NCBI GenBank assembly: GCA_963792025.1 | Contig: CAWBUS010000004.1 | Coordinates: 372,001-436,000 of the forward strand | Reading direction: 5' to 3' | From: Ginsengibacter sp963792025 | Lineage (GTDB): Bacteria > Bacteroidota > Bacteroidia > Chitinophagales > Chitinophagaceae | DNA: 64,000 nt | Part shown: one piece after another, positions 38,140 through 46,957 of the stretch | Layout: every line of letters starts with the position of its first letter | Numbering within the stretch: the stretch's first letter is position 1 | Translations under genes and position numbers: made by a program | The notes under the pieces: generated by a model | The model's database searches: none | What the model was told of the DNA's origin: nothing | What the model saw: only the letters and a program-made list of their open reading frames with translations

Positions 38140-38664
38140 ATGCGAAAGACAAAATTCTTTCTTATTGGAATATGTATCCTTATTGGATTCCTTTGGGTAA
38201 TTACTCTTTTTCTTCCGTCAAAAATTACGATTTCCAGGTGGATTAACATCGATGCGAATCAAAGTGCAGTAGCCGAACAGATAAATGATTTTAACAACTG
38301 GAAAAACTGGTACCCGGCGTTTCAAAACCAAAATATCAATGTTGATCTATCGCAAAAAAATGATACGCCTTCTGTTACTCTTACCAATGAAAATGGGAAA
38401 AAGATAGTCATGGTATTATCAAAGTCTTCACTGCAAAATATAAATATCCGGTTGCTCGGGGATGATCGAAATTCAAAAACATACCGGTTTATTTTGGTAC
38501 CTAACAATAAAGGACAAACGCAACTTACCTGGAATGTAGATGTTGAATTGGGATGGCATCCGTGGAAAAAGTTGGGAGGTATTTTTCTTGATAAAATTAT
38601 AGGACCTCAATACGAAGTGGCCTTGGACAATCTAAAAAAGGCGGCAGAAAAAGAGGTTCATTAA
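38140..38664 (+). CDS. SRPBCC-fold (polyketide cyclase-like) protein with N-terminal membrane anchor
   Basis: 174 residues. Residues 4-24 form a membrane helix (TKFFLIGICILIGFLWVITL) and the rest reads as an SRPBCC/START-like domain (KITISRWINIDANQSAVAEQ, DFNNWKNWYPAF, TQLTWNVDVELGWHPWKKL, ending GPQYEVALDNLKKAAEK). A lipid- or hydrophobic-ligand-binding role is typical, but none can be specified. It shares a transcript with the ABC-2 permease. Its stop codon overlaps the end of the convergent bioA reading frame by four bases. Confidence 0.82.
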   Translation: MRKTKFFLIGICILIGFLWVITLFLPSKITISRWINIDANQSAVAEQINDFNNWKNWYPAFQNQNINVDLSQKNDTPSVTLTNENGKKIVMVLSKSSLQNINIRLLGDDRNSKTYRFILVPNNKGQTQLTWNVDVELGWHPWKKLGGIFLDKIIGPQYEVALDNLKKAAEKEVH

Positions 38665-39957
38665 TCTTTTTTCACTATTGATTGCAGGAAGCTTTCTACC
38701 GTGCTATAAACTTTTCTCAATTCTTTTTTAGTGATACAATAAGGGGGCATTATATAAATTGTATTTCCCAATGCCCGCAGGTAAACACTCGTTATTCATG
38801 CAGTGGTCGGTAAATGAGAGTACCTATATTATGCAGATAGTTATCCTGGTCATTTGTAACAATCTCGAATGCGCAAATAGTTCCTAAATGGCGTAAATTT
38901 TTAATAATATTTTTTTCTTCAAACGACCGGATTTCTTTTAAGAAATCCTTTTGCCGATTTACAATTTCTTCAATTTCTTCCAGGCACTTTTTCTTTTGAA
39001 GCAGGTTAAGGCTTGCCAGTGCAGCAGTACAGGCGAGTGGGTTTGCAGTAAATGAATGTCCGTGAAAGAATGTTTTCGTTTTATCATCACTTACAAATGC
39101 ATCATAAATATTTTGCGTGCAGGCTGTAATTCCCATTGCCATGGTCCCACCGGTAAGCGCTTTGCTTAAGCAAATGATATCAGCTTTCTCTTGCATATAA
39201 TTGCCGGCAAAAGAACTTCCGGTTCTGTAAAAGCCTGTAAGCACTTCATCCGCAATGCAAATGATATTTTCTTTTTTCATAAAAGATAAAAGTTCATCTA
39301 AACGACTTGCTTCATACATCCTCATTCCGCCGGCGCCTTGCAATAAAGGTTCATAGATCAAACAGGCTATTTCATTTTTATACTTTTCAATTTCCTGCTG
39401 CAGTTCTTGCATGTTCTTACTCATCGGGCGTATCAATAAAAATTACTTCAAATAATTTGTCCCTGAAAGCCAGAGTAAATGTTCCTCTTTCGCTAATACT
39501 CATGGCACCAAAAGTGTCGCCGTGGTATGAATGATGAAATGCAAGGATTTTATTTCTGTTTCCTTCGCCTTTATTCATCCAGTATTGAAGCGACATTTTT
39601 ATGGCCACTTCTGTTGCTGTTGATCCGTTATCACTATAAAATATTTTTGAAAAATTACCCGGTAAAATATTTCAGGATTTTTTCCGCAAGACTTAACCGC
39701 GGGGCTCGTGAGTAAATCCTGCAAATATTACCTGTTCTAATTTCGTCGCTTGTTTGTGTAGTTTTTTTGCAATGTATTTGTTGCCATGCCCGTGAATGGT
39801 TACCCACCAACTACTTATTGCGTCGATGTATGTATTACCATTCTCATCGTACAACAATGTTTTTTTTCCTTTTACAATTGGAATAGAAAGCGGGACGATT
39901 TTTTTGATGCGTGTATGGATGCCATATCAAATCAAAATCTTTTTCAGTCAAATTCAT
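38661..39957 (-). pseudogene. bioA: Adenosylmethionine-8-amino-7-oxononanoate aminotransferase, seven one-base insertions
   Basis: BioA makes 7,8-diaminopelargonate in biotin synthesis. Reading through seven frame breaks restores a 429-residue protein from MNLTEKDFDLIWHPYTH to the TAA at 38661: WWVTIHGHGNKYIAKKL, FAGFTHEPAVKLAEKIL, FYSDNGSTATEVAIKM, YHGDTFGAMS, ADEVLTGFYRTG (PLP-site Asp), SKALTGG (PLP Lys) and VYLRALGNTIYIMPP. Extra bases lie at about 39899-39905 (T run on plus strand), 39701-39704, 39691, 39663, 39419, 38794 and 38789. The total length minus seven is exactly divisible by three. Either a dense patch of sequencing error or true decay; catalytic residues are intact, favouring error. 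No other biotin genes are nearby. Confidence 0.85.
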
Positions 39958-40029
39958 CTTAATAAGTTTGTCGTTGATTCAAAGTTAGTCAATCGGAGAT
40001 TTCCCGATTTTGAATAAAAAATTAATGGG

Positions 40030-40063
40030 ATGCAACGATATTCAAATGCTTGTTGTCAACATG
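40030..40063 (+). promoter_or_regulatory. ECF-type promoter, copy A, upstream of the sigma factor gene
   Basis: ATGCAACG (40030-40037), 17 bases, GTCAACATG (40055-40063), ending 13 bases before the sigma ATG at 40077. The AAC in the -35 part and GTC in the -10 part fit ECF sigma promoters. The same two blocks with the same spacing recur at 41984-42017. Confidence 0.65.
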
Positions 40064-40076
40064 CTGTAATACGTAT

Positions 40077-40638
40077 ATGGATTATAAAAAGCTGGTAGCA
40101 GATTGTATCAAGTGCATTCCGGATGCACAAAGGCAATTGTATGAACATTTTGCTCCCTGCAATGCTGGGTATTTGTTTCCGGTATACCAAGAGTATTGCA
40201 GATGCCGAAGATGTTTTACAGGATGGTTTTATAAAAGTGTTTAAACATTTGCACAGTTATAAATTTGAAGGGGAGCTGGGTGGGTGGATAAGAAAAATTA
40301 TGGTGAATACCGCGTTAAATTTTTTAAAAACCAGCAAGAAATATCAATACGATCTTTCATTCAGCGAAATGCCCTTGCATCCGGTGTCTACAAATGATCC
40401 TGTAGTTGAGTTGCAAACAAAAGAATTATCTGAATTGATACGTCAGTTACCCACCGGCTTTCAAACGATTTTTAATCTTCATGCAATAGAAGGATATTCT
40501 CACGTAGAAATTGCGTCTATGCTTGGTATTAGTGATGGTACATCAAGATCGCAATATTCGCGTGCAAGAGCTTTATTGATTGATTGGATTGAAAAGTTTT
40601 CATTAAAAGAACAACCAGAGAGATATGGAAGAAAATAA
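40077..40638 (+). CDS. ECF-type RNA polymerase sigma factor, one frameshift
   Basis: About 186 residues when one base at 40155-40158 is removed, joining MDYKKLVADCIKCIPDAQRQ...EHFAP to AMLGICFRYTKS. Sigma region 2: YTKSIADAEDVLQDGFIKVF and WIRKIMVNTALNFL; sigma region 4 helix-turn-helix: LPTGFQTIFNLHAIEGYSHV then MLGISDGTSRSQYSRARALL. Only regions 2 and 4 are present, as in ECF sigma factors. It overlaps the next gene by 14 bases and is preceded by a matching ECF-type promoter, so it probably drives its own expression. Confidence 0.88.
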
Positions 40639-41975
40639 ATTTGAGAAACAGGTTCAACAGAAAATGGATGAATTACGGATTCAGCCTTCTGATGCTGTTT
40701 GGAAAAAAATTGAATCTGCAGATTGAAAAAAAGAAAAGCCGCAGAAGGGGGTTGATTATTTTATTCTTATGCATGGGTGTTCTCTTATCAGGAGGTTATT
40801 GGCTATGGAATGCGGGACAACAAAAGAAATTGGAGAACACTAATTCTGAAAAAAGCATATTGGAAAAAAACACCAATTCGTCTCCAAAAATAAAAGAGAG
40901 CAAAATTGTTCAACGACAAATTAACCCAACTTCCGAATCAGAAAATAAAAAAAATAATGATATCGCAAAAGATGAAGAAAAAGGAAAGGCAAAGCAGAAT
41001 AGATCATTTAATAATTCAAAGGCAAATCATCCATTCAATACCGATCATAAAAATGCAATGACATTTTCAGGAAAGAAAAAAATAAAAAGTGAATTGCCTG
41101 GCAAAACTGGAATGGAAATATCGCCCGCAGAATCCTTGCAAGATCCAATTGCAAATGAAAATGCAATAATCGATTCCACTAACACAAATGATAAAAGGAT
41201 AAATGTTGACTCCTTATCAACGCCGGTTGTTTTTGATGCAATTACGAAACAGAAAGACACATCAAATCGCCCGCAAGCTGTCGGTACAACTGTTAAACAT
41301 TCCAATAAAAATAGATGGAAATTTGGGCTGTTATTTGTTGCGGGAGTTTCGGGTGCGGGTAAAGATCTTTTGTCACTTAACTATCCTGCTGTTAATTATA
41401 ATCCCGGCAACCTGAATTCAGTTGGACAGCAGCAACAAGGATTTTCATCTTCAGCAACAAAGGTCGGCTTTGGTTTTATGGCAGGTGTCTCAGCCGAAAA
41501 AAATATTTCTAAAAAGATAGAGTTCGCATCAGGAATAAATTTCAAATCCTTTAGTACATCTATTAAATTATATGATTCAGCAGGTACTTATTATGCACGA
41601 ACTACTTCCAATAAATACGTCAATCATTTTAATTTCATTGAAGTTCCCTTGTTATTAAAATTCCAGGTTGGACACGGAAAGCATCTGCCGTTATCATGGC
41701 AGGTAGGTATTTCAATTTCAGAATTAATAAGCAGCAATGCGCTACAGCTTAATTCATCAACCGGGTATTATTATAAAGAGAATTCTTTGTTCAATAAAAC
41801 CCAAACTGGATTTAATACTGCATTTTTTCTGACTTTATTTTCAAAACAGAAAAATTCGGTTTTGATAGGCCCTTACTTCTATTATGATGCAACTCAAATT
41901 GCCAATGAGGGATTATACTACAAAAAACATTTTGCATTTACAGGGTTACATACTGAAATAATTTTTGGTAAATAA
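40625..41975 (+). CDS. Putative trans-envelope anti-sigma protein with C-terminal outer-membrane beta-barrel, one frameshift
   Basis: Reconstructed start ATG 40625 (MEENKFEKQVQQKMDELRIQ), read through one extra G at 40721, gives 449 residues. Cytoplasmic N-terminus 1-42 with the PSDAVWKKIE motif, a basic stop KKKSRRR, one inner-membrane helix 43-61, a low-complexity Lys/Asn/Ser linker of about 165 residues, then a beta-rich C-terminal domain (about 229-449) beginning RWKFGLLFVAGVSGAG and ending in an aromatic strand (HTEIIFGK). This layout matches the dual membrane-spanning anti-sigma factors (Dma) I recall from Bacteroides thetaiotaomicron. The sigma gene overlaps it by 14 bases. The first frame would otherwise stop after 33 codons. 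Confidence 0.8.
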
Positions 41976-41983
41976 ATTTTTGA

Positions 41984-42017
41984 ATGCAACGCTTTTTATA
42001 GGTGCGTGGTCAACATG
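41984..42017 (+). promoter_or_regulatory. ECF-type promoter, copy B, upstream of the lipoprotein/beta-barrel operon
   Basis: ATGCAACG (41984-41991), 17 bases, GTCAACATG (42009-42017), ending 15 bases before the ATG at 42033. Both blocks and spacing are identical to copy A at 40030-40063, while the 17-base spacers differ, as expected for a shared promoter rather than a recent duplication. Confidence 0.65.
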
Positions 42018-42032
42018 TTAAAATCTTTCGCC

Positions 42033-43301
42033 ATGAAAAAATATTTATCCATTACTGATACATCTTTTTGTTGTTTACTAATCGCAATTTTTTTTGGCAG
42101 TTGTGTGAAAGATACCTGCAAGCATACTTATTCTTATACACTTTACCTGCCCGTTTATAAAACAACTGCCGAAGTAAGAGCAAACATTAAAAGTAATCCT
42201 GCAAAGGATATTCAACAACCCGGAAAAATTGTTTTGCTTGGTAACTATATTTTTTTAAACGAGGTTGACAGAGGCATCCATATTATTGATAACAGTAATC
42301 CTTCTTCTCCGAAAAATATTGCATTTATAGATATTCCGGGAAATGAAGATTTAGCCGTAAAGGGTAATACGCTATATGCGGACTTATATACTGACCTTGT
42401 GACATTGGATATAACGGACCCTTTATACGTAGTTGTAAAAAAATATAATGAAGGAGTTTTCCCAAATAGGCTTTACAGTAATGGATTTTATCCGGATTCA
42501 TCAAAAGTAATTGTTGATTGGACCAAAAGAGATACAACAGTTACGCAGGATTGTGGTTTTAGTGGAATATTTTATAATGTGCCAGATGTTTTTCTGAGTG
42601 CTTCTGCAGCACAGAGTTCTAAAAATAGTCCCCCTTCTTCAATTGGCCAGGGCGGTTCAATGGCGAGGTTTGCGTTGGTGGGAAATTACTTATATACAGT
42701 AGGTAATTCAGATTTAAGTGTTTTCAATATTGCCAACAGCAACGATCCCTTGTTTTCGAATAAAATACAGATCGATTGGCAGGTGGAAACTATTTATCCT
42801 TTTAAAAACTATTTATTTGTGGGCGCCAATAATGGTATGTATATATATGATATTAATGCTTCTCCTTCGAACCCGGCAAAGGCTGGCGAATTTACACATG
42901 TACGTTCCTGCGATCCTGTAATTGCTGATGACAACTATGCCTATGTAACCCTACATTCGGGAACTACGTGCCTTGGTTATAACAATGAACTTGATGTGAT
43001 AAAATTGAATAATTTAACGGATGCTGAATTGGTAAAAACATATAATCTAACCGGACCGCTTGGCTTATCGAAAGATGGCAGCCTTTTATTTATTTGTGAT
43101 GGAACAGACGGCCTTAAAATTTATAACGCTACTAACGTGCTGAACTTGCAGTTAATAAAGCAATTTCCAGGATTGGAAACTTTTGACGTTATCGCATGGA
43201 ATAAGATTGCTATTGTGGTAGCGAAAGACGGGTTATATCAATATAGTTATTCCGATGCAAATAATATTCACCTGGTAAGTAAACTAAGTATAGCAAACTA
43301 A
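42033..43301 (+). CDS. LVIVD-type beta-propeller lipoprotein
   Basis: 422 residues from ATG 42033 (MKKYLSITDTSFCC), with lipobox FFGSC giving lipid-modified Cys24. The mature protein carries repeated propeller motifs of the LVIVD kind: YIFLNEVDRGIHIIDNSNPS, TLYADLYTDLVTLDITDP, YLYTVGNSDLSVFNIANSND, YLFVGANNGMYIYDINAS and LLFICDGTDGLKIYNATNV. It should be attached to the outer membrane. Its promoter copy B matches the sigma gene's promoter, making it the first gene of the predicted target operon. Ligand unknown. Confidence 0.87.
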   Translation: MKKYLSITDTSFCCLLIAIFFGSCVKDTCKHTYSYTLYLPVYKTTAEVRANIKSNPAKDIQQPGKIVLLGNYIFLNEVDRGIHIIDNSNPSSPKNIAFIDIPGNEDLAVKGNTLYADLYTDLVTLDITDPLYVVVKKYNEGVFPNRLYSNGFYPDSSKVIVDWTKRDTTVTQDCGFSGIFYNVPDVFLSASAAQSSKNSPPSSIGQGGSMARFALVGNYLYTVGNSDLSVFNIANSNDPLFSNKIQIDWQVETIYPFKNYLFVGANNGMYIYDINASPSNPAKAGEFTHVRSCDPVIADDNYAYVTLHSGTTCLGYNNELDVIKLNNLTDAELVKTYNLTGPLGLSKDGSLLFICDGTDGLKIYNATNVLNLQLIKQFPGLETFDVIAWNKIAIVVAKDGLYQYSYSDANNIHLVSKLSIAN

Positions 43302-43312
43302 CACATAGTATT

Positions 43313-43882
43313 ATGCGAAATAAATCACTTTTACTTTTCCTACTAACAATGTTGATAGGCTTCCGGGGAAAAGCCCAGGACAAAAAAATAAAATTTCGTT
43401 CAATTAATTCAGTTGGGTTTGTAATTGGTGAACACGGCAGTGATATAATGTTACAAACCGTAAATGGGATAGCCTATAAAAATTTTTATTCGGGAATTGG
43501 CTTTGGAATAGATTACTATAATTTTAATTCGTACCCTTTGTTTTTTGATCAACGGATTTATTTTGGAAAAAGGAAAATGGGATTTATTTATGGAGATTTG
43601 GGTTATAATATAAGCGGAAAAAGCAAACCCGGTAAAGAAGTGTATTACTATAATGGGTATCGCTTTTACGGTGGTGTATTTACTGATTTTGGAATCGGGT
43701 ATAAAATGAAATTCTCAAAAAAATCATTTTTTACACTAAGTTCCGGCTTTAGTTATAAAGAAATAAGTAATAAAGTAGCCATTAATGTTCCATGTGCCTC
43801 CGCCGGAGTTTGCCCGGTAGATTATCAAACTTACAAATACGGAAATGGAAGGGTCGTACTAAAAGCCGGTGTCGATTTTTGA
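43313..43882 (+). CDS. Small outer-membrane beta-barrel protein (189 aa)
   Basis: Signal peptide ends FRGKAQ; the mature part is a series of amphipathic, aromatic-rich strands (FYSGIGFGIDYYNFNSYPLF, MGFIYGDLGYNISG, YRFYGGVFTDFGIGYKMKFS) and ends with KAGVDF, a terminal Phe typical of barrel proteins. About eight strands fit the length. No family name is recognised. It lies 11 bases after the LVIVD lipoprotein gene and so shares its ECF-type promoter. Confidence 0.8.
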   Translation: MRNKSLLLFLLTMLIGFRGKAQDKKIKFRSINSVGFVIGEHGSDIMLQTVNGIAYKNFYSGIGFGIDYYNFNSYPLFFDQRIYFGKRKMGFIYGDLGYNISGKSKPGKEVYYYNGYRFYGGVFTDFGIGYKMKFSKKSFFTLSSGFSYKEISNKVAINVPCASAGVCPVDYQTYKYGNGRVVLKAGVDF

Positions 43883-43895
43883 TCACAATTTGATT

Positions 43896-44828
43896 TCATT
43901 CACGAGAGAGAAATTTCAAATTTCTTTTTATTCCCACATATTTTGCTCTTTTTAGCGGTGAGTGCTTAAAGATTATTTTGAAAGTTTCTTCAGTGATCTC
44001 TTCCCAATCATTTTCGGTAAAGTTTAATATCTCACGCAAAGGAGTAAACGCAGTTTCGGTGGTGGGAGTTGAAAAGCGGTTCCATGGACAAACGTCCTGG
44101 CAGATGTCGCAACCGAACAGGTTGTTTTCGAATTTTTCTTTCATCTCACCGGGAATTAACATGTCTTTTAATTCGATAGTAAAATACGAGATGCATTTAC
44201 TGCCATCGATAACTTTATCTGGCAGTATTGCATCTGTGGGACAGTTATCAATACACTTGGTACAAGTGCCACAATAATCTTTTATAAAGGGGCTGTCGGG
44301 TTCCAGATCTAAATCGGTTATTAATGTAGCTATAAAAAAAAATGAACCATTTGTTTTTGTAATCAGGTTTCCATTTTTACCAACCCAGCCAAGCCCGCTT
44401 TTTTGCGCCCAGGTTCTTTCGAGAACAGGTGCACTATCAGTAAACCCTCTGCCATGAACATCGCCTATATTATCTTTGAGCAGTCGTAAAAACGTATTCA
44501 ATTTTTCTTTAATTACTTCATGGTAATCTTTTCCATAAGCATATTTTGAAACCTGTGGAGCTTGTTTATTTTGTTTTTGGGTCGGGAAATAATTAAGCAG
44601 TAAGGTGATTACCGATTTTGCTCCGGGAACTAATTTTGTGGGATCAATTCTAAGGTCAAAATAATTATTCATGTATGTCATTGTGCCGTGGAATCCTTTA
44701 TTTAACCAGCTTTCAAGCCTTCTGGCATCTTCGTCTAATTTTCCTGCTTTGGCAATTCCGCAATAGTCGAAGCCCGACTGTGTCGCCAACTGTTTTACTA
44801 TTTGAGTCGATTTTTTTTTCTCTAACAT
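43896..44828 (-). CDS. queG: Epoxyqueuosine reductase QueG
   Basis: Cobalamin- and 4Fe-4S-dependent enzyme performing the last step of queuosine synthesis in tRNA. 310 residues. The two clusters are bound by CGTCTKCIDNCP and CDICQDVCPWN; upstream are SGLGWVGKNGNLI, the QueG core, and AYGKDYHEVIKEKL. The C-terminal HEAT-like extension of longer QueG proteins is absent, as in many relatives. It converges on the small beta-barrel gene, 13 bases apart, and is divergent from the DUF3857 pair. Confidence 0.95.
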   Translation of the reverse strand: MLEKKKSTQIVKQLATQSGFDYCGIAKAGKLDEDARRLESWLNKGFHGTMTYMNNYFDLRIDPTKLVPGAKSVITLLLNYFPTQKQNKQAPQVSKYAYGKDYHEVIKEKLNTFLRLLKDNIGDVHGRGFTDSAPVLERTWAQKSGLGWVGKNGNLITKTNGSFFFIATLITDLDLEPDSPFIKDYCGTCTKCIDNCPTDAILPDKVIDGSKCISYFTIELKDMLIPGEMKEKFENNLFGCDICQDVCPWNRFSTPTTETAFTPLREILNFTENDWEEITEETFKIIFKHSPLKRAKYVGIKRNLKFLSRE

Positions 44829-44900
44829 CCACTTATTTTTTTATTTCAAAAAAATAAATATATTCACAATACGTTTTTAATTACAACCAAAACTACCAAT

Positions 44901-46955
44901 ATGCTTACCAAACGAGATTTTTTCATTTTACTGGTTTTTTCATTTTTTCAAAATCATTTATTTGCACAGGACAAATTAAATGTAAAATTCGGCAAAGTAT
45001 CCGTAGCTGACTTCGATGTAAAGTCGCCACTTATTGATTCAAGCACTAACGCTGTTGTTATTGCCGATGTAGGCACATCGCAGTTTGTGGCAAATACAAG
45101 CGATCTCACCTTTTCGCTGATGTTTACTGAGAAGAAAAGAATTAAGGTTATAAATAAAAATGGATTCGATGCCGCTACAATAATTATCCCTCTATTTGTA
45201 CAAGACAGCAAGTCTGAAAAATTAGAACAACTAAAAGCTTCAACGTATAATATAGAAAATGGACAGGTGATTGAAACCAAAATAGATAAGGCATCTGTTT
45301 TTACTGAAAATCACAGCAAAAACTGGATTTATAAAAAGTTTACTTTCCCTGCGCTTAAAGAAGGTAGTATTATTGAATATTCATACCAGATCAAGTCTGA
45401 TTTCTTTTTCAATCTTCAACCGTGGACTTTCCAGGGCGATTACCCGGTATTGTGGAGTCAATATGAAGCAGCTATTCCGGAATTTTTTAAATTCGTAATT
45501 CTTTCCCAGGGTTATCAACCTCTGTTCATAAACAAGAACGAACAATCAATGCAAAGTTTTTCTTTTGTGGAACATGCGGATGCGGGTTCCGAATTTGTAA
45601 ATGACCAGGGACAATCTTCCAGGACAAATAATTTTAAGGTAGATGGAGCAGTTGATAACCATACCTGGGTGATGAAAGATGTGCCTGCATTAAAGGAAGA
45701 AGCGTATACAACTACCCTCAGTAATGCCATTGCCAAAATCGAATTTCAATTAAACCAGGTTGCCTATCCTAATTATATTCCCCGAAACTACATGAACACC
45801 TGGGAGAAAGTAGCAAGCGATCTTATGGATGAGGATCAGTTTGGTGGTGCTATTAACAGACCTAACAACTGGCTCGATAAAGATATTAACGACATAGTAA
45901 ATGGGGCAAAAAATAACGAGGAAAAAGCACAAAGGACATTTGAATTTGTAAGGGACAATTTTTCGTGCAATGAAATTAACAGGATGTTTATCACCACCAG
46001 TCTAAAAGATGTATTTAAGAATAAAACCGGCTCCGTTGCAGATATTAATATGTTATTAATAGCAATGTTGAAGAACCAGGGAATAGAGTCCCACCCTGTT
46101 ATTCTTGCAACCAGGGATCATGGCTATACTCATGAATTATATCCGCTGATGGACAGGTATAATTATATTATTGCACAAGTCGTTATTGACAATAAAATAT
46201 TTTATCTCGATGCCACTATACCAAAACTTGGGTTTGGCATTCTTCCACCGAAAGTATATAATGGCCAGGCACGGGTTATTACAAAAAATTTAGCCTTGCC
46301 CGTATATTTTGTTGCAGATTCAATTAAGGAATCTAATTTTTCAAGTGTGTTTTTAACAAACCTCGATAATGGCACTTTTGCGGGTTCTGTCAATCATGAT
46401 TTTGGAACGTATGAATCTGTCCGCATCAGGCAGCAACTCTCAAAAATGTCTCTTGATGAGTACAGAAAAAATTTAGAGAAGGAATTGCCGGATGGTATTG
46501 TAATAGATAGTGTGAAAATGGATTCTTTAAAGTTATTGAATGACCCTGTATCTGAAAAGCTTGATATAACATTTAAGTCCTTTGGTGATGACGATGTTGT
46601 TTATTTCAGTCCTATGCTGGATGAAGTGATCAAAAAAAATCCATTTGCCGCAGCAGAAAGATATTACCCGGTGGAAATGCCTTACACTATCAATAACGTG
46701 TATACGCTGAATATGGAAATACCCAAGGGCTTCCAGGTGGAGGAACTTCCCAAATCAGTTCGGTTTAGTCTAAACAATGAGGATGGGATGTTTGAATATT
46801 TAATTTCGGCTGACAAAGAATATGTGCAGATGAGGTGTAAGTTGATGTTGAACAGGGCAAATTTTATGAATGAAGATTATCAATACCTGAGGGAATTGTA
46901 TGCATCAATTGTAAAAAAAGAATCAGAACAAATTGTATTTAAGAAAGTGAAATAA
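44901..46955 (+). CDS. DUF3857/transglutaminase-like secreted protein with degenerate active site
   Basis: 684 residues, signal peptide ending LFAQ. An N-terminal DUF3857 domain (about 60-240: EKKRIKVINKNGFDAATIII, FTFPALKEGSIIEYSYQIKS) is followed by a transglutaminase-like domain (about 300-450) and a C-terminal DUF3858-like region. The catalytic Cys is replaced: KNKTGSVADINMLLIAMLK has Ser378 where the paralogue has Cys. The His position reads YNYIIAQV instead of NHVI; the Asp remains in YLDAT. The domain is therefore probably non-catalytic. Forms a tandem pair with the next gene, two bases away. Confidence 0.88.
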   Translation: MLTKRDFFILLVFSFFQNHLFAQDKLNVKFGKVSVADFDVKSPLIDSSTNAVVIADVGTSQFVANTSDLTFSLMFTEKKRIKVINKNGFDAATIIIPLFVQDSKSEKLEQLKASTYNIENGQVIETKIDKASVFTENHSKNWIYKKFTFPALKEGSIIEYSYQIKSDFFFNLQPWTFQGDYPVLWSQYEAAIPEFFKFVILSQGYQPLFINKNEQSMQSFSFVEHADAGSEFVNDQGQSSRTNNFKVDGAVDNHTWVMKDVPALKEEAYTTTLSNAIAKIEFQLNQVAYPNYIPRNYMNTWEKVASDLMDEDQFGGAINRPNNWLDKDINDIVNGAKNNEEKAQRTFEFVRDNFSCNEINRMFITTSLKDVFKNKTGSVADINMLLIAMLKNQGIESHPVILATRDHGYTHELYPLMDRYNYIIAQVVIDNKIFYLDATIPKLGFGILPPKVYNGQARVITKNLALPVYFVADSIKESNFSSVFLTNLDNGTFAGSVNHDFGTYESVRIRQQLSKMSLDEYRKNLEKELPDGIVIDSVKMDSLKLLNDPVSEKLDITFKSFGDDDVVYFSPMLDEVIKKNPFAAAERYYPVEMPYTINNVYTLNMEIPKGFQVEELPKSVRFSLNNEDGMFEYLISADKEYVQMRCKLMLNRANFMNEDYQYLRELYASIVKKESEQIVFKKVK

Positions 46956-46957
46956 AT

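Noticed and set aside
40049..40065. Inverted repeat around GTTGTCAAC as a separate operator
   Set aside because: The GTCAAC part is better explained as the -10 block of the repeated ECF-type promoter, since the same block recurs at 42009 without the palindrome.
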